Positions 46,742-58,823 of a stretch of DNA of 64,000 nt are shown one piece after another. A model generated the notes under the pieces. The model saw nothing but the letters and a program-made list of their open reading frames with translations. It did no database searches and was not told where the DNA came from. The stretch is from assembly GCA_037039925.1 (NCBI GenBank), contig JAXRKP010000432.1, positions 221,001 through 285,000 of the forward strand, written 5' to 3'. The DNA is from Doris montereyensis. Taxonomy: Eukaryota; Mollusca; Gastropoda; Nudibranchia; Dorididae. Numbering within the stretch: the stretch's first letter is position 1; every line of letters starts with the position of its first letter. Position numbers and translations under genes: made by a program.

Positions 46742-49700
46742 GAAATGCGTTTTTAGTAATATTGTATTGTTATGCCAAGGAGACTGTGCATAGTGGAGAC
46801 GTAAAGTCACTATCATTGTAATGGACTTCTAAACCTCCCGTATTGCCAATTATCTTGTCTTTATTTATTAGAACATAATAAATCATGAAAGCCTATTGAT
46901 TGCCGGACTTGTTTACATAAGTTTCACTCACGATAAGCCAAAGCAGGTTTTGCTAATGCAACCGAATCTAACCTGAACGGTCTCCGAATCTAACCTGATC
47001 ACAGTCTCCTTTCTGATTTCCGATCATCGTCTACATTTTTGCATGGCCGTAAGCACATGGCCGTAAGAGTAATCCAAAAACAAAATATTCGCAAAGCCAA
47101 CCAGACAATTTAAAAACAAAAAATTTCATGATTTCCCAATAGGCTTACACGCGATGAACTACGAGACAATAGCTCGACACAATATTACCGTTATTAGATC
47201 TCAGATCGAAAAAAATATTTTTTGTCCGACCATGAGGTTTGGAAGACTGCCAGTAGTCTCATGGTATTCTCACTCTCATTTAGAGTTACCTATGATTTTT
47301 TTCGTGTCTTTTACAGAATATATGGTGGTAGGAATACGTTTTCTTTCACTCCAGATCAAAAAACGGCGCTTCTACGTATTTTTCAACTGTTTTTTTCAGC
47401 TCTTACTGTGTGTTCATTTGTAGACATCAGTTGTTACATAATAACGAAAATCTGAAACCTGCCTCACGTGATCACTGCAAAAGATAAAAAATATTTAGGA
47501 CCCGCCAAATTTTCTTTGAACAATTCTCTTCCACATGGAATTAAAGAAAACAGAATAAAAGGTCGTTGACCTCACCTACCTTAAGGTGAAAAGGGACTTA
47601 TTAAAAAGAGGAAATGTGGTCTGTCTGGATTGCTGACGTTCACACCCAAAAAATATTCACAAAACACACAAATTGAAAGCAAATTTCACAATATTATGTT
47701 TTTTATATCTGCGATGTCAAAGCTATACATGGACCAAATGTTAAGAAGATTCATCAATTAGACTTTGAGAAAGATTAATTGAAGAGTTCAAGTTATCATT
47801 GGGTCCCATTTTTGTGAAACCTGCCTTATATTAGTTATCCCAGACTACCACTTAGCAGCAGGCGAATTTGCCGTCATCGACCGAAAATAAGGTCGTCTTA
47901 ATCCTTCTATCTCTTTTAAATCAAACTCAACCTACACAAAAAACTACTAGGTTATACTTAAAGATCTGCTCTGTACGAAGATCTAAGCGGTTTTACTAGT
48001 ATATTAGTAGTAAAAGAGATATAGCTCTTCAAAAATAGCTAACTTAACGGTGTACATCGCCGATTTTCATCGCTCAAAAACGGCTGGCACACACTATAAA
48101 TTCATGTGTTTCTCCAATTGCCTCGCGCGATGCGTTGAACTTAGCTATCGCTTTGCAATGAAGTGTGTTAAATTAGCCTTTGAATGAGCTTTCCTGTGCT
48201 ATCAATTTCTCCAAGCTCCGATATCTATAAATAGCTTTAAACTTCGCGGAAAGTTGACCTATTTAGAGTCGGGAAAATCCGATCTTTGCCGATTGAAAAT
48301 GACTAAGAGAATTATATACTCGAATACAGTGTCCTCTTCCGGTTATCATGTCCAAAAATGACTATGATTGGTTGAATCAACGCGCCGCGCCATCTATGAA
48401 AGCAAATGTAGTGCCTTCCCTTTACGCCCGTTTCGAGATTTCAGTACTTTCACTTTCACTTTGAAACTGACTGCCTAGCGATCAGCACCAGAACAACACC
48501 ACTCTCCCGCTCTACTTCATTCCGATCTTAGATCTAGATAAACTTCTTTTCTCATTCAAAAATGGATATGGATCTTCTTGAAATGTGTGGTAAGTATTTC
48601 CTCTATTTTCTTTTAAATATTAAGATACATAATATGACCCACTTGTTGCTTCGATTGTTGACAAATTTGACTGGAGAACGATTGTTTGGTGATTTGGAAT
48701 TAGACTATGACATGCATAAGCATAGAAGAGCTAATTTACACTTAAGGTCCACTATCAATATGTGGAAGCATAATAAGACTGTACATTGGTTTTGTAGTTT
48801 GCGTGAAAAAGAGCAAAATACAATTTTAGTGGCAGCCAAAAAGAATTCAGAAAATTTAGTGTTACAAAGTAAACATTGTGAAGCCCAGGTTCGTGAGAAA
48901 GTAAAACACAAAATGCAGGAGAATAAGAGAAAGATGTAAGTAAGAAAGATTTAAAAGATAGGAGAAAAAAGCTGACATTTTAGATGCAATTATTTCAGAT
49001 GGTGGATTGTGTAAGACTAGAGAAGATTTGGCTAACTTAAGGAAAAATGGAACCGCAGAAAGTTTAAGAAATCAGATAAGATACAGGAAAATATTTTTGG
49101 ATGAAAAAAGCTTAAAAGTAACAGGGACCATCAATACACTGTATACATGTAGTTGTTGATTGATAATATTGAATGATTTTAATTTTGTTATATATACATG
49201 ATGTAATTGTGAGTTCCTCGAGCTTGTGTAATTTTGTCTAAATTTAATATATTCCTTATTCTTTCTTTTCATTTTGCGTCGTGTATCCAGCTGCGGGGTC
49301 GACTTTGAGAGACATTTCTATTACTACTATGAGCTGTCGTCTCTGGGATATACCATACCCAAAGCTGCCATATCGTCTGCAACAACTGATCTCACAGGTT
49401 TCAGCTGAGTTTCACAACACAAAGATAAGGCAGGCGACAAACAGTTGACCTATTAGCTCTTACTCTTATAATTATTATTTAATGTTTTCTTTTTTAGAGA
49501 CACAAGTACTAAGTAGGCAAAGTTTCATTGATTTATCTTACCATTTAACATTTTTATAATGAAAAACCTGATTTTTGCCAAAATATTTTCACGAGCGTAG
49601 TTATTAATTTTTTGCCCGCAACTCTGTATATTTAGTTCCTATTATGATTAAACCCACCAGAATTGTATTTCTTGACCCTCAAAGCATAAGTATAAGTATG

Positions 49701-52700
49701 CAAAGTTTCATTGATGTATCTTTGCGTTTAAGATTTTTATGATGAAAAACCTGATTTTTGTCAAAATATTTTCCCAAGCGTAAATTACTATTTTTTGCCC
49801 ACAACTCTGTTGATTTAGTTCCTATCATAATTATAACACCATAAATGTATTTCTTGACCCTCAAAGCATAAGTATGCAAAGTTTCATTGATGTATCTTAC
49901 CATTTAAGATTTTAATGATGAAAACCCCGATTTTTGCCAAAATATTTTCCCGCGCGTAAATTATTAATTTTTGCCCACAACTTTGTTTATTTAGTTCCTA
50001 TCATAATTAAAACACCAGAATTGTATGTCTTGACTCTCAAAGCATAAATATGCAAAATTTCATTGATGTATCTTACCATTTAAGGTTTTTATGATGAAAA
50101 ACCTGATTTTTGCCAAAATATCTTCCCGAGCCCAAATTATGCTTTTTGCCCGGTTTGGTGGTATAATAATTCAGAAAATATTTCTTCTATGTCTCTGAAA
50201 AAATTGGGCTAACTGTCTGGCACCATATCTGCATTTAAGGGAAATTATATGGTCTTTCTATGATTTATGGCATGTTTATGTACTCCCAAAAATGCCATTT
50301 TTTGACAATTTTGACCAAAATCATGTGTCGCACAATGTATTTTTTCTCTATTTTAGTGCTGTGTCACAATAAATATGTGAAAGATAACAGTCTCATTGCT
50401 TGTTTTTCTGTTTTTCTATGTGTATGGCTGACGTATGCATGTAAAGTATTTAAGCTCATACCATTTTTATGGATTCTAGAGCCTCGTAAAATTGGCATAA
50501 TTTCACATTTTGAATCATAGCGTAAAAATTTTAAGTGGAAACATAATTGTAAAATTCATAACTTTTTTATTTATCAACCGATTTTGATAATTTAAAAACT
50601 GTTATTCATGGTCTGGGAAGTACTATCTGTTTTACATAAAAGAAACAGACTTTTGAAATTAATTTTTTTTAGTCTGGAACAGCTACTTATATAAGTCGTG
50701 AAGTTTACTGTACTGGTTTCAGTAGGATGGTATACACGATAAACCCGTAACACGTAATAAGGATAGTATAAAGGCGTACAATCACAGAATTTTACAAAAA
50801 ACGGGGCAAAAAAGCATTGGTTTTCATCCATCCACACGATCCGGAATGCGCGAGTCATCTGATCAACGGTAAGGCACCGGCCGTGGACTCCACGCCCGAG
50901 GTGTCGGGAAACACAAACACAGACTTCACATCTTATTGAGAACTGGGCAAAAGTCAGGGAACTCTCCAAACCAGATGCCCAAGAGTTATGTCACTAAATA
51001 AACGCCAGGGAAACCTCGGTCGACGGACTCGCACAGTTCGCGTAACATTACGTCACTGGCATTGGACCTAGAATTTTCACAGTTATGCCCCTTGACTGAA
51101 AAATATGACTTTTAAAAGCTAATTTACTCGCTTCACAGTCCTTTGCTTTCTCTTAAAGTCATATATCTGGAATCCTCAGGTTCTAAGCTTTAACATGGTA
51201 TATAACACTTGTAAGAAATATAACATGTACATTTTGACAAAAGAGGGAAATGGGGATGGATCATTTTGTGAAACTTGCCATATGTCGGAAGGACTTATGT
51301 AGTGGGGTACCACCCAAGGGACATTATAAAAAGGGTTTATTTTGAAGGGCTGACATAAAAAGTTGGGGCATGATTTTTGTCGGGGATAAAGAAAGAAAGA
51401 AAGAAAGTAAAATAAAGAGTTAGTGGGATTAGCTATTTTCAATGTTGGCCAATCATGGATCGTGTGACAGTATTGTGACAACGGATGTCTGGGACTGAGG
51501 ACTAATGACAACGTCCAGAACACGCGTAGTTCAATGAGTGAGTCAGACAAGTGACGATAGACTGACTGATTGATGAACACGAGCAGTTCATATGTGGCAA
51601 TGACAAGGGACTGGACTGAGACTTTACCGTAAATCGGACTGATTTCTAGATTTAGCTGATATTTAGTGTCTAGATGTAGATAAAATACGAATCTCTAGCT
51701 CTAGATGTAGTAAAAAGGATTTGTGAATTAGAACTAGGGACTTGCTATTTTTCTAGACGTAGATCTAGATTTAGATTCGCTATCCATAATTGTAATTTAG
51801 CTAATGTCACAATGACCCACACTAATGGATTTCATGAACTCCATGCCCCTCTCTCTTATTTCATGAGATAGCTTTTCATTACTTTTTTTCCAGTACAATT
51901 GCTTGCCTTGTTTATATTTTAGTTTTCCTTCATTTACACGTTTTCTATTTTTCTCTGCCTGTCTATCTCTCAAGTTTCTTGTCTGTCTGTCTCTCTCTCT
52001 CTGTCACGCAAACACACACACACGTACACATTTTACTTTTTCTTCTCTCACACTGAGATCACCACTGTTGTGGACAGTTTACTTCAAAGAAACAAACAAA
52101 ATTTCTTCTTTTTATATTTCTAACTCAAATAAAAATGTTTTCAGCCCTCATCTTTACATAGCAGTGTCACCTCTCCAATTACGACTACAGACATCGTCAT
52201 TTGACCCAAATTCTTTTATGCCACCAGACCGTATGATATTCTTACCAAGGCCTAGCCTTTCTCTCTTGAGAAAGCCATTGAATCTAATAGTAATACAGTG
52301 GAACCTCTCTAATAGGAAAATCTCGATAGATCATAAAATTGACCCGATTAGGCTGGTTTCCTTATTACCAGGCCTGGGACGTTTAATGAAGGAAAATTTC
52401 ATTGTTTCCCCGTCTTTGAGTAGCATTTTTATTCACCTAAGTCGTCATTTTAAACAGGTATTTTATAATAAATGTAGGAGTAGTATTTTTCATGCCTACT
52501 AGCATAACCTCAGAATTAAGTACTGACTCAATCTAATTAAATCGTACTTGATATAACACAAGGTATCTAAATTAGAGTTCTAAGAATTTCTCTATAATTC
52601 AAAGATTGTATTATTTGGCAACATGTTCTAGATTTAGCTTGTAGTTACTATTAGCAAAGGCACAGTAAGTCTGTTTTGATAAAATACTGACAGCAGCTGC

Positions 52701-55700
52701 ATCACATTATTACCATGTGTATATATATATATGAAGTTGTGTATTAGTTTTCCTCTTTTTTTTTAAAATTACAGAGTTATGTGTTTTATACTTCAAAAGG
52801 AAGCTGTGTTGTTTTTGTTATTCTTCTTCTATGGTGGGTGGAGAGTGGAGCTTGCTTCTCCTTTGCTGCTTTTTTTTTCATGTCTTGTGAACACAATAGT
52901 GTTGATTAACAGTATTGTCAAACGTATCATTTCTAATTACATATATACATATATAATATATTTTTAAAAATATGCTTCCTCTTGTCTGGCACAACGTCTT
53001 TCATTTCCTTCCTTCTTAAGGTTGATGGGTGCTACTGGTAGGTCTCACTTCTTTTTTTTCCTTCTTTTACTTATCTTTAATCTTGGTGTTTCCTCTTAAT
53101 TCACCCTACGATTAACCACAATGGTGGACGGAGTAAATTTCAAAGCAACAAGCAAAATCTTAAGTTTGAATCCACTCATTGATTTCAATTTATCTTTTTT
53201 TCCATTGATTGTTTAACTTGGTTTTACCACAACTGCCAAGCAATTTTACTTTAGTTTAACTTAACCCAAAATCTACCTCTACTCCGAAACGATTTCTATT
53301 CCCCAGACGGCCCATTTTTAAAAATATAAGCCAATATAACCCAAACCTAGAAGTTACTAGATCTAGTAGAACAACAAGCAAAGTAATATAACAGTAGACT
53401 AACTCTATCGGTTTTTACTTAACCCACAGCACAACGTAATACCCATTTATACTATACTAATACTAGAGGAGCATTATAAATGTGTGTTGTGTGTGCCTAG
53501 ATACCGTTGTGCCAGCCTGTGTGTGTGGGTGTGTGAATTGTTGGTGTTGGACCACTAAATCACATGATCGATAGATGTAATCTCTGTCGCCCTACCACTA
53601 CCTTCCACCTTAATGTGTCTTTTCTCTCTCCATTGTTATAGTTGGTGTTGGCCCAGTCAATCGGCAGCGCGTCTCTTCATCATGTTCCTCACACCCCCCC
53701 CCCCAATCCTCTTTTTTTCTTCTTGCTTGCGCACTACCTTCTTTCCTGCCTGCCTCAGAATAAATTTGCTGTGTGGACAAGTATTAAGTAATGCGCATAC
53801 AAAGACGCTTTAGCACATACATTGTTGTTTCCAATGCATGCCGTGTTGGCCTAGACATTAAACAACCCACATTGCGGCTATCGCTACCAATACCATTGAC
53901 ATTGCCTTTTGAGAAGTCCGAAAAATGCTTAATCCGAAAAGAAATTATCCCTAGTCCTATGAATTTCTGATTAACCTTTTTCAAGTGCATGTTCTGTATT
54001 TCTTTTGTCTTGTCAATGGTGATACTCATGTGGTGTGATTTTAAAGTTTCATTTTTAACATTATGTTCATGGCATCTTCCTCAGATGGATATCTATCTAT
54101 CCTATCTATTTAAACAGTAGAAAGACTCTCAAAGAAGGGAGAAGAATCACTAAGTCCAAGGTATGTATATAATGAATGTAGAAGAATTAATTTAGTTTAA
54201 GTTTTATTAAGCAATTAAAGTACAGTATATGTTTATATGTATGGAATTTATGTGTTTAGATATTACCCCTTGCTATCACATCGTTTGGTGCATTATAAAA
54301 GTGTTAAAATATTGAAGGTCTAGATTTGATGGGGTTTTTTGTACACTTTTAAACAAAACTCATCAGTCATTGCTTAGAATTGATCCTAAAATCGACATAT
54401 TTTCAGAGAAATAAGAACGGTCTCTCAGAGCAATTGTTCTGTGTAATTATCTAGAATTTACAGGTTTTGTTAAAAAAAATATGGATGATTGAACTGTTTT
54501 GTACCTTGACCAAGACTCTGAACAGTGTATTGTTTTCAGTGGGCGGTTGGCAGGAGCTACTGGTAGGTCCTACATCTTTCCTTTCATTCTTTTACTTATC
54601 CTTTAATCTCGCTGTTTTCTCTTAATTCACCCTGAGATAACCGCAAATGATGGGTGTGGTAAATTCCAATTAGACAAACAAACAAACAAGTATTGGTTTC
54701 ATTATATCATTTCAAAGTATGTGGATGTATTGCAACCTTTCCTATCATGTTGCTGTATTCTCCTGGAACAGTGCAGCTTTCCTATCATGTTGCTGTATTC
54801 TCCTGGAACAGTGCAGCTTTCCTATCATGTTGCTGTATTCTCCAGGAACAGTGCAGCTTTCCTATCATGTTCCTGTATTCTCCTGGAACAGTGCAGCTTT
54901 CCTATCATGTTCGTGTATTTTCCTGGAACAGTGCAGCTTTTCCTATCATGTTCGTGTATTTTCCTGGAACAGTGCAGCTTTCATAAGAATAAGAATAAGA
55001 GCTCTGCATGGCACAATGTTTATGCTTTTTAAAAATTTTATTTCTTTCCACCGCCAGTCCATCATTATGATAATTTTTGTCTTTTCTTTTGTTTGATTTT
55101 GTTTTTGTTTGTTGTGTGAAACATACATGGATCCATTGATTTATTCCATTGGGTTTTTTCTCTCTGTTTTTTCCCCCAGGCTATTGACAATCCAGTATGT
55201 GCCGAAATTCGAGATGTTTGTGTCGCTGCTGGCCTTACCATAGGAGTTGAGGTAGGAAGACTGGCTAAAGAATGTAGCAAAAAGCATACATGGGTATTTA
55301 GAAAAAGAAAACAAAACTTGTACACTCTGAAAAAGCCGCTCAAAGGGGAAAGAAATAACAGTCCAGTGTTTTACATGAATGACATGGAAAATTAATGTTT
55401 ACTGTGCACGTTTGTTGTTTCCTTTTTCTAGGTTTCCTATGAATTGAATTCCATGTCAGAATAGGTGATTGAAAATGTAAAATAAGGTATGATTTGTATT
55501 ACTTAGAATTGGTGTCCTGGATGTAATTCATTAATCCTATGAGACTGTAACACAGCTAAATTGGGAGCTCTTAGAAGCCTTTATATATATATACCGTAGT
55601 ACTGCTAAATCAGTGAAGGGGGCAATGCCTGGGATTATGGGCTCTTTAAAAGGCAGTAGATCTTTCAATCAATCAGGACGAAACTTGGCAATCATCTTCT

Positions 55701-58120
55701 CAAAATAGAACTAAAGATGTCTGCATCAATGAATCAGGGATTTGAGCGATTTCTGTGCTATAATCTTTTAAATTTCCAGTCTTTACAGTATCCTCAACCT
55801 TATTTTCCTATCGAATGTTCAGGAGCCCAGGGGGAGGGTAGGTGGCCAAATCTCAAAGGGTAAAATGCTTCCCCAGTGTAAAGTACTAAATTTAGTGTCA
55901 AGTCAGCCAGGGAGAATGCCATATGGATAGATAGCCTTTTATTTCAACAATTCGTTTGTTTTTTTCTCTCTCTTGGATATGATTTTAATTGGAGCCAGGA
56001 CATTGATTGTTTCATGTATTTGCCATGCTTGTCATAAGTTGTATGTTACTCAAATGAGAAAAAAAGAAAACGTTATTTTCTCACCAGAACAAAGTTCATC
56101 CCGAGAAGTAGACCCACGGGATGTTAAGTAATCGCGGGCGAGTACGAATACATCTGAGAAATGAGGACAACACTCCTGTTTTACCGCAATTTCCTAATAG
56201 TATGTCATTTTTGTCTGTGTTTCTTATGTTTTAGGTTTTTTCCCTACCGCCATGAATGAGAATTTTCAAAATAAAGTATTTTACCTTCTGTGTACTTCAA
56301 AAGCAAAAGCACAGTAAATTCCCTATTCTTTCACGGGCGTTTGACAGGCGCTGCTGGTAGGTCCTACTTATTTTCTTCCTTCTTTCACTTATCTTTCATC
56401 TCTTGCTGTTACCTCTTCATTCACCCTGAGATCACCGCAGTGATGGACAGGGTAAATTTCAAAAGAAACCAACAAATCCCTATTTTTTCCATTGATGGTA
56501 GCGCAAAGTTATAAATTTTGCTTGTTTTTCTCATCTGATTTTTAGCTAATCCTTCACAACTTTGTGTATTTACAACTCATGAGTATATTATGTCATCAGA
56601 TATATTTACAACTCATGAGCATATTATTTCATCTTATATATTTATAACTCATGAGCATATTATATTATGTCATCAGATATATTTACAACTCATAAGCATA
56701 TTATATTATGTCATCAGATATATTTACAACTCATGAGCATATTATATTATGTCATCAGATATATTAACAACTCGTGAGCATATTATATTATGTCATCAGA
56801 TATATTAACAACTCGTGAGCATATTATATTATGTCATCAGATATATTAACAACTCGTGAGCATATTATATTATGTCATCAGATATATTAACAACTCGTGA
56901 GCATATTATATTATGTCATCAGATATATTAACAACTCGTGAGCATATTATATTATGTCATCAGATATATTTACAGCTAGTGAGCATATTATATTATGTCA
57001 TCAGATATATTAACAACTCGTGAGCATATTATATTATGTCATCAGATATATTAACAACTCGTGAGCATATTATATTATGTCATCAGATATATTAACAACT
57101 CGTGAGCATATTATATTATGTCATCAGATATATTTACAGCTAGTGAGCATATTATATTATGTCATCAGATATATTAACAACTCGTGAGCATATTATATTA
57201 TGTCATCAGATATATTAACAGCTAGTGAGCATATTATATTATGTCATCAGATATATTAACAACTCGTGAGCATATTATATTATATCATCAGATATATTTA
57301 CAGCTAGTGAGCATATTATATTATGTCATCAGATATATTAACAACTCGTGAGCATATTATATTATGTCATCAGATATATTAACAACTCGTGAGCATATTA
57401 TATTATGTCATCAGATATATTAACAACTCGTGAGCATATTATATTATGTCATCAGATATATTAACAACTCGTGAGCATATTATATTATGTCATCAGATAT
57501 ATTTACAGCTAGTGAGCATATTATGTCATCAGATATATTTACAGCTAGTGAGCATAGTGAGCATATTATGTCATCAGATATATTTACAACTCGTGAGCAT
57601 ATTATGTCAGCAGATGATAATGTCTTAATCAGGTTTCGTGTGTCAAAATTAAAATAAAATAAAGGAAATGCTGTGTGACGGTAACACTTCCATAAATACT
57701 TCAAGCAATGTAATATTCTGTAGAAGGATCACAGGCTTTTCTCCCCAGCTATAAGTGGTACCCATTTGCACCACATGAAGTGAGGAAAAGACTATGGAGT
57801 GTCTTATGTTTACCAAGAACACATTGTCAGTTCTAAGGTTTCTATGATCTTGAACCCGTATTCACAGTCTTGAGTAAATGAAAGGCTAGCCCAAGTCTGT
57901 TAGACATTGATGCTATTAATGTGCTATAAAATGAGAAGTTATGGTGCAGTGGCTAAGAAAGAATAAGTATGAGATTACCACCCATAGACCCATATATCTA
58001 ACCATTGACAAATTTTCCAATTGGATCAATTAAGTTATATAATGTTCTGTAATAAATCAGCCATTCTAAAGCGCCCAAAACTTGTAAATCTATGAGATGT
58101 TGGCGCTCTATAAATGTACC

Positions 58121-58202
<82 letters not shown>

Positions 58203-58823
58203 CTATCTTCTTGATGCTAAGCTTAGCCTAAAGCCAACTGAACAGGAACAAAGACAAGTTCAAACTTGTCCATTCGTAGTTTTTAACTTTCCACAGGATT
58301 GAGTAAAATGGGGGAACAGTTTTTCAAGTTGACAATGACATTGTCATGTGCAGGTACTAGGTCTAATCGACAAAAATATGCTTGTAGATGAGATGATTTT
58401 CCTAGTCTTTATTGACCCTATGCCTATTTCCACCTTTCATATATTCTGAACTTGTTCTAATAGTTTGTAGCATTAATGAAGTTTTGGTTTGAAAGCCTGT
58501 CATGATAACACAATGGGCCTTACTTTCAATATATAGTGTGATCCCAGCATGAAAACGGTCATGCTTTACATACAATGCTTTGCATCATTCTGTCCATTGT
58601 CCCAAACAAACTTTTTATATTTGTTTTCATATGCCTCTTTCTCTCCTCACCACCTCTTCCTTCCTCCGCAGGAATGTCCGTCTTGCTGTACGTAGCCGAG
58701 ACCATCCCCAAACTCAAGACCCGTTTGCAAGGCCAATCTGGTAGCAGTCAGCAGTCACAGTCACAGGGACAGGCACAGCAGTCGTCAAAGGGCGGCCAGA
58801 AGAAGAAAGGACGCAAAGGATAA
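44931..58823 (+). CDS. SRP19: Signal recognition particle 19 kDa subunit
   Basis: Five exons: 44931-45006 (aacaacATGG start; MAAAVNQPSQARPWNPSFKH), 54085-54160 (WISIYPIYLNSRKTLKEGRR), 55180-55251 (AIDNPVCAEIRDVC), 56088-56199 (NKVHP, RGRVRIHLRNED, QFPN) and 58672-58823 (RMSVLLYVAETIPKLKTR, then a Q/S-rich and KKKGRKG tail). These match SRP19 in order. The protein binds SRP RNA helices 6 and 8 and allows SRP54 assembly. Exon joins 2-3, 3-4 and 4-5 are in phase. Join 1-2 is one base short. Exon 4 reads through an in-frame TAG unless one C is added after CCC and one A removed at TAAT, after which the frame is normal. Three isolated indels next to short runs suggest consensus errors; decay is the alternative. 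Intron 1 is 9 kb and repeat-filled. Confidence 0.9.
45412..46480. repeat. Large palindrome flanked by TC and AG tracts
   Basis: The arm 45412-45678 (cgtcaaaagtgttttctttt, gagggttttgttgctgg, a TC tract, attggcaaatatcggcctat) is inverted at 46270-46480 as the AG tract with gatatttgccaat and caaaaccctcg. The arms face each other over about 590 bp. Confidence 0.85.
45520..46739. repeat. Three TC/AG microsatellite tracts
   Basis: TC at about 45520-45640, AG at 46312-46374, and TC at 46671-46739. The first two lie in inverted arms. Predicted peptides of alternating R/E or L/S here are artefacts. Confidence 0.95.
47826..48561. other. Intron sequence upstream of a transposon-type ORF
   Basis: No gene recognised. 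48440-48560 (cactttcactttcactttga and a ctagat-rich stretch) could be the 5' flank of the ORF at 48562. Confidence 0.4.
48562..49160 (+). pseudogene. Decayed ORF of a dispersed, transposon-associated type
   Basis: ATG at 48562 gives MDMDLLEMC, directly followed by a donor-like G|gtaagt. The frame also runs on through 48939 with GERLFGDLELDYDMHKHRRA, HLRSTINMWKHNKT and a Lys/Glu-rich helix. After two frame changes it continues from about 48971 as ADILDAIISDGGLCKTREDL, NLRKNGTAESLRNQIRYRK and IFLDE. The order (H-RRANL-LRST block, charged helix, GGL-----EDL, LR-QIR-RK) is one I associate with multi-copy uncharacterised proteins of aquatic invertebrates. That association is from memory and not certain. 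I assign no function. It lies in SRP19 intron 1. Confidence 0.5.
49480..50160. repeat. About 177-bp tandem repeat, nearly 4 copies
   Basis: Each unit contains gtatgcaaagtttcattgat, gatgaaaaacctgatttttg, ccaaaatattttcccg, tttttgcccacaactctgtt and tagttcctat. The landmark gatgaaaa recurs at about 49557, 49740, 49915 and 50092. Confidence 0.9.
50161..50689. other. Intron DNA, nothing recognised
   Basis: AT-rich DNA between the 177-bp array and the right arm of the large inverted repeat. The 86-aa ORF at 50260 shows no family signature. Confidence 0.4.
51282..52369. other. Intron DNA with ctagat-rich stretch
   Basis: 51640-51780 is unusually rich in tctagat/agatctag words. 52060-52110 carries a fragment of family B (gatcaccactgttgtggaca). 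No exon recognised. Confidence 0.5.
52370..52565 (+). repeat. Copy of the 350-bp dispersed repeat
   Basis: Shares aatttcattgtttccccgtc, ttattcacc and gcctactagcataacctcag with 43734-44660. Confidence 0.7.
53020..53160 (+). repeat. Short interspersed repeat (family B)
   Basis: gatgggtgctactggtaggt at the left, ttcctcttaattcaccctac, and atggtggacggagtaaattt at the right. Confidence 0.75.
54538..54690 (+). repeat. Short interspersed repeat (family B)
   Basis: gggcggttggcaggagctac, ggtaggtcctacatc, and a right end gatgggtgtggtaaattcca followed by acaaacaaacaa. Confidence 0.75.
54733..54982 (+). repeat. 40-bp minisatellite, 6-7 copies
   Basis: The unit is tgcagctttcctatcatgtt, gctgtattctcctggaacag, with later copies reading gttcgtgtattttcc. 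It lies about 200 bp upstream of SRP19 exon 3. Open frames across it are by-products. Confidence 0.95.
55255..56087. other. SRP19 intron 3
   Basis: No repeat or exon recognised. An atatatatat run is near 55585. The ctag|gtttcctatgaattg site at 55431 looks like an acceptor, but its frame stops quickly and does not match SRP19. Confidence 0.5.
56328..56480 (+). repeat. Short interspersed repeat (family B), best copy
   Basis: cacgggcgtttgacaggcgc, tgctggtaggtcctac, tcattcaccctgagatcacc, gcagtgatggacagggtaaa, ttcaaaagaaaccaacaaa. Confidence 0.8.
56565..57612 (+). repeat. About 41-bp AT-rich minisatellite, about 25 copies
   Basis: The unit is acaactcgtgagcatattat, attatgtcatcagatatatt, a. The ctcgtg and ctagtg variants alternate in longer blocks. 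It lies in SRP19 intron 4. Confidence 0.96.
57720..57860 (-). repeat. SINE family A body fragment, minus strand
   Basis: Blocks tctccccagctataagtggt, acccatttgcacc and ttatgtttaccaagaacaca match the reverse of the SINE body. Confidence 0.55.
58121..58203. repeat. (ATT)n microsatellite
   Basis: About 27 perfect tat/att repeats. The poly-isoleucine peptide predicted here is an artefact. Confidence 0.98.

Larger units (their letters stand above)
45297..47825. repeat. Inverted repeat with 114-bp arms
   Basis: 45297-45410 (ggcaggtttcacaaaaatgg to ctttgacatcg) is the near-exact reverse complement of 47712-47825. Arms that long around 2.3 kb suggest the ends of a foldback-type element in SRP19 intron 1. 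Confidence 0.85.
45679..51281. repeat. Inverted repeat with about 590-bp arms
   Basis: 45679-46265 (ggcaggtttcacaaaatggt to aaacttcacgacttataa) recurs as its reverse complement at 50690-51281, ending tcattttgtgaaacttgcca. Divergence is a few percent, with small indels. The terminal word ggcaggtttcacaaaa is shared with the 114-bp arms. Confidence 0.88.

Noticed and set aside
45470..46816. ORFs of alternating R/E or L/S residues
   Set aside because: Translations of GA/TC microsatellites.
55431..55466. Possible SRP19 exon after ctag, reading VSYELNSMSE
   Set aside because: It stops at once and does not match the family. 56088-56199 is the proper exon 4.
58114..58302. ORF with a long isoleucine run
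   Set aside because: Translation of the (ATT)n microsatellite.
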